From assembly GCA_023436075.1 (NCBI GenBank), contig JAEZKS010000155.1:1-6212 (forward strand): 6,212 nt of DNA, in the 5' to 3' direction. Source of the stretch: Methanobacteriota archaeon. Lineage in GTDB: Archaea > Halobacteriota > Methanocellia > Methanocellales > Methanocellaceae. The notes under the pieces were generated by a model. The model saw only the letters and a list, made by a program, of their open reading frames with translations. It was not told where the DNA came from and made no database searches. Of this stretch, positions 5,592-6,212 are shown piece after piece. Numbering within the stretch: the stretch's first letter is position 1; every line of letters begins with the position of its first letter. The position numbers and the translations under genes were made by a program.

Positions 5592-5975
5592 ATGGTAGAT
5601 GTAGCTGTCATCCTCGGCTCGGCCTCCGATCGGGCCATCGCCGACAAAGCCATCGACGTGCTCGCGAAGAGCAACGTCTCGTACGACCTTCAGGTGCTGT
5701 CGGCCCACCGGAACCCCGATGAGCTCGATGCCTACGTCCGCGGGAGCGACGCGAAGGTCTTCATCACGATCGCCGGACTGGCAGCCGCTCTCCCCGGGGT
5801 CGTGGCCGCCCGTACGAAAAAGCCTGTGATCGGCGTCCCGGTCTCGGCCAAGCTGGGAGGGCTGGACGCGCTATTGTCCATCGTGCAGATGCCCAAAGGC
5901 GTGCCGGTGGCTTGCGTCGGGATTGACAACGGCGACAATGCGGCGCATCTGGCCATCAGGATATTGCAGGCGTGA
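5592..5975 (+). CDS. purE: PurE, AIR carboxylase / N5-CAIR mutase
   Basis: 127 residues. PurE forms 4-carboxy-5-aminoimidazole ribonucleotide in purine synthesis, either by rearranging N5-CAIR made by PurK (class I) or by using CO2 directly with AIR (class II). Motifs: GSASD at 9-13 (phosphate/ribose contact), SAHRNP at 37-42 (the conserved histidine), AGLAAALPG at 61-69, GVPV at 81-84 and QMPKGVPV at 99-106. The bacterial class I motif AGGAAHLPG has lost its histidine (Ala66 here), while SAHR is class I-like, so the class is unclear. The protein is shorter than E. coli PurE (169 residues) and lacks its C-terminal helical arm. It is expected to be a cytoplasmic octamer, as in the family. No purK lies in the window. 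The start at 5592 fits the TATA spacing. The gene probably shares its mRNA with the small membrane protein downstream. Confidence 0.93.
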   Translation: MVDVAVILGSASDRAIADKAIDVLAKSNVSYDLQVLSAHRNPDELDAYVRGSDAKVFITIAGLAAALPGVVAARTKKPVIGVPVSAKLGGLDALLSIVQMPKGVPVACVGIDNGDNAAHLAIRILQA

Positions 5976-5980
5976 TGTTT

Positions 5981-6190
5981 ATGGATCTCTCGAAGCTTGA
6001 AGTAAAAACAGTGAAAATCGTCTCTCTCGTGATCGCCGTGCTGATAGGTGTTGCCGGCATTGCCGCACACTACCTCGGCCACGACTATGTTTCTCTGGGG
6101 CTCATCGTGCTGGCGGCGCTGGTGATCTTCCTGGGCTCGCTGCTACAGTTGTACCTGCACAATCACCAGAAAATCGTGGACATCGACTGA
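5981..6190 (+). CDS. Small membrane protein with two transmembrane helices, unknown function
   Basis: 69 residues; the family is not recognised. Two hydrophobic segments, about residues 12-32 (KIVSLVIAVLIGVAGIAA..) and 36-58 (YVSLGLIVLAALVIFLGSLL..), are joined by a short polar turn (HYLGHD), so it should be a helical hairpin in the membrane. The short N-terminus has Lys at 5, 9 and 12; the C-terminal tail HNHQKIVDID is polar. Start choice: GTG 5972 and ATG 5975 overlap the purE stop, and ATG 5981 lies four bases after GTGAT (5972-5976), which resembles the ribosome site used by the RAM-domain gene. I prefer 5981. The tight spacing to purE implies co-transcription and probably translational coupling, but says little about function, since nothing links it to purine synthesis. 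Confidence 0.65.
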   Translation: MDLSKLEVKTVKIVSLVIAVLIGVAGIAAHYLGHDYVSLGLIVLAALVIFLGSLLQLYLHNHQKIVDID

Positions 6191-6212
6191 TCTGGCTCAG
6201 AGGGCATCCTCG

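Overview
The window looks like a piece of a methanogen-type euryarchaeal chromosome, possibly from the Methanocella group. That placement is an inference from overall character, not from a marker gene. Coding DNA is GC-rich and the gaps are AT-rich. Promoters are of the archaeal TATA type, and several sit about 26-33 bases before an ATG, as expected for leaderless or short-leader mRNAs. The gene types fit: a RIO/Bud32-like membrane kinase, a free-standing Lrp/AsnC ligand-binding domain, a TRAM-tailed radical SAM protein, and a short PurE with AGLAAALPG in place of AGGAAHLPG. I see no tRNA, rRNA, CRISPR array, insertion sequence or phage gene.

Layout. (1) 1-420, plus strand: the C-terminal end of an alpha/beta hydrolase. 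(2) 421-586: a palindrome-rich gap with a hairpin, a 19-base alternating purine/pyrimidine tract and a TATA promoter. (3) 587-1747, plus: radical SAM/TRAM protein. (4) 1759-2793, minus: membrane-anchored protein kinase-like protein, convergent with the radical SAM gene across 11 bases that are part of a T-rich two-way termination zone. (5) 2794-2972: divergent promoter region. (6) 2973-3212, plus: 79-residue stand-alone Lrp/AsnC ligand-binding (RAM) domain, followed by a clear hairpin plus T-run terminator. (7) 3303-5087, minus: IlvD/Edd-family Fe-S dehydratase. (8) 5088-5286: very AT-rich divergent promoter region with a repeated element. (9) 5287-5511, plus: small basic protein of unknown function. 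(10) 5592-5975, plus: purE. (11) 5981-6190, plus: small two-helix membrane protein, starting 5 bases after the purE stop.

Most genes appear to be separate transcription units. The only likely operon is purE with the small membrane protein. The metabolic genes are PurE (purine synthesis) and the dehydratase (branched-chain amino acids or sugar acids). The kinase and the lone RAM domain are putative regulatory or sensory proteins that share a divergent promoter region. Nothing here amounts to a clear new multi-gene system. The most interesting items are the single-cluster radical SAM/TRAM protein, the membrane kinase next to the RAM protein, the altered cysteine pattern of the dehydratase, and a similar sequence 3' of two unrelated genes.
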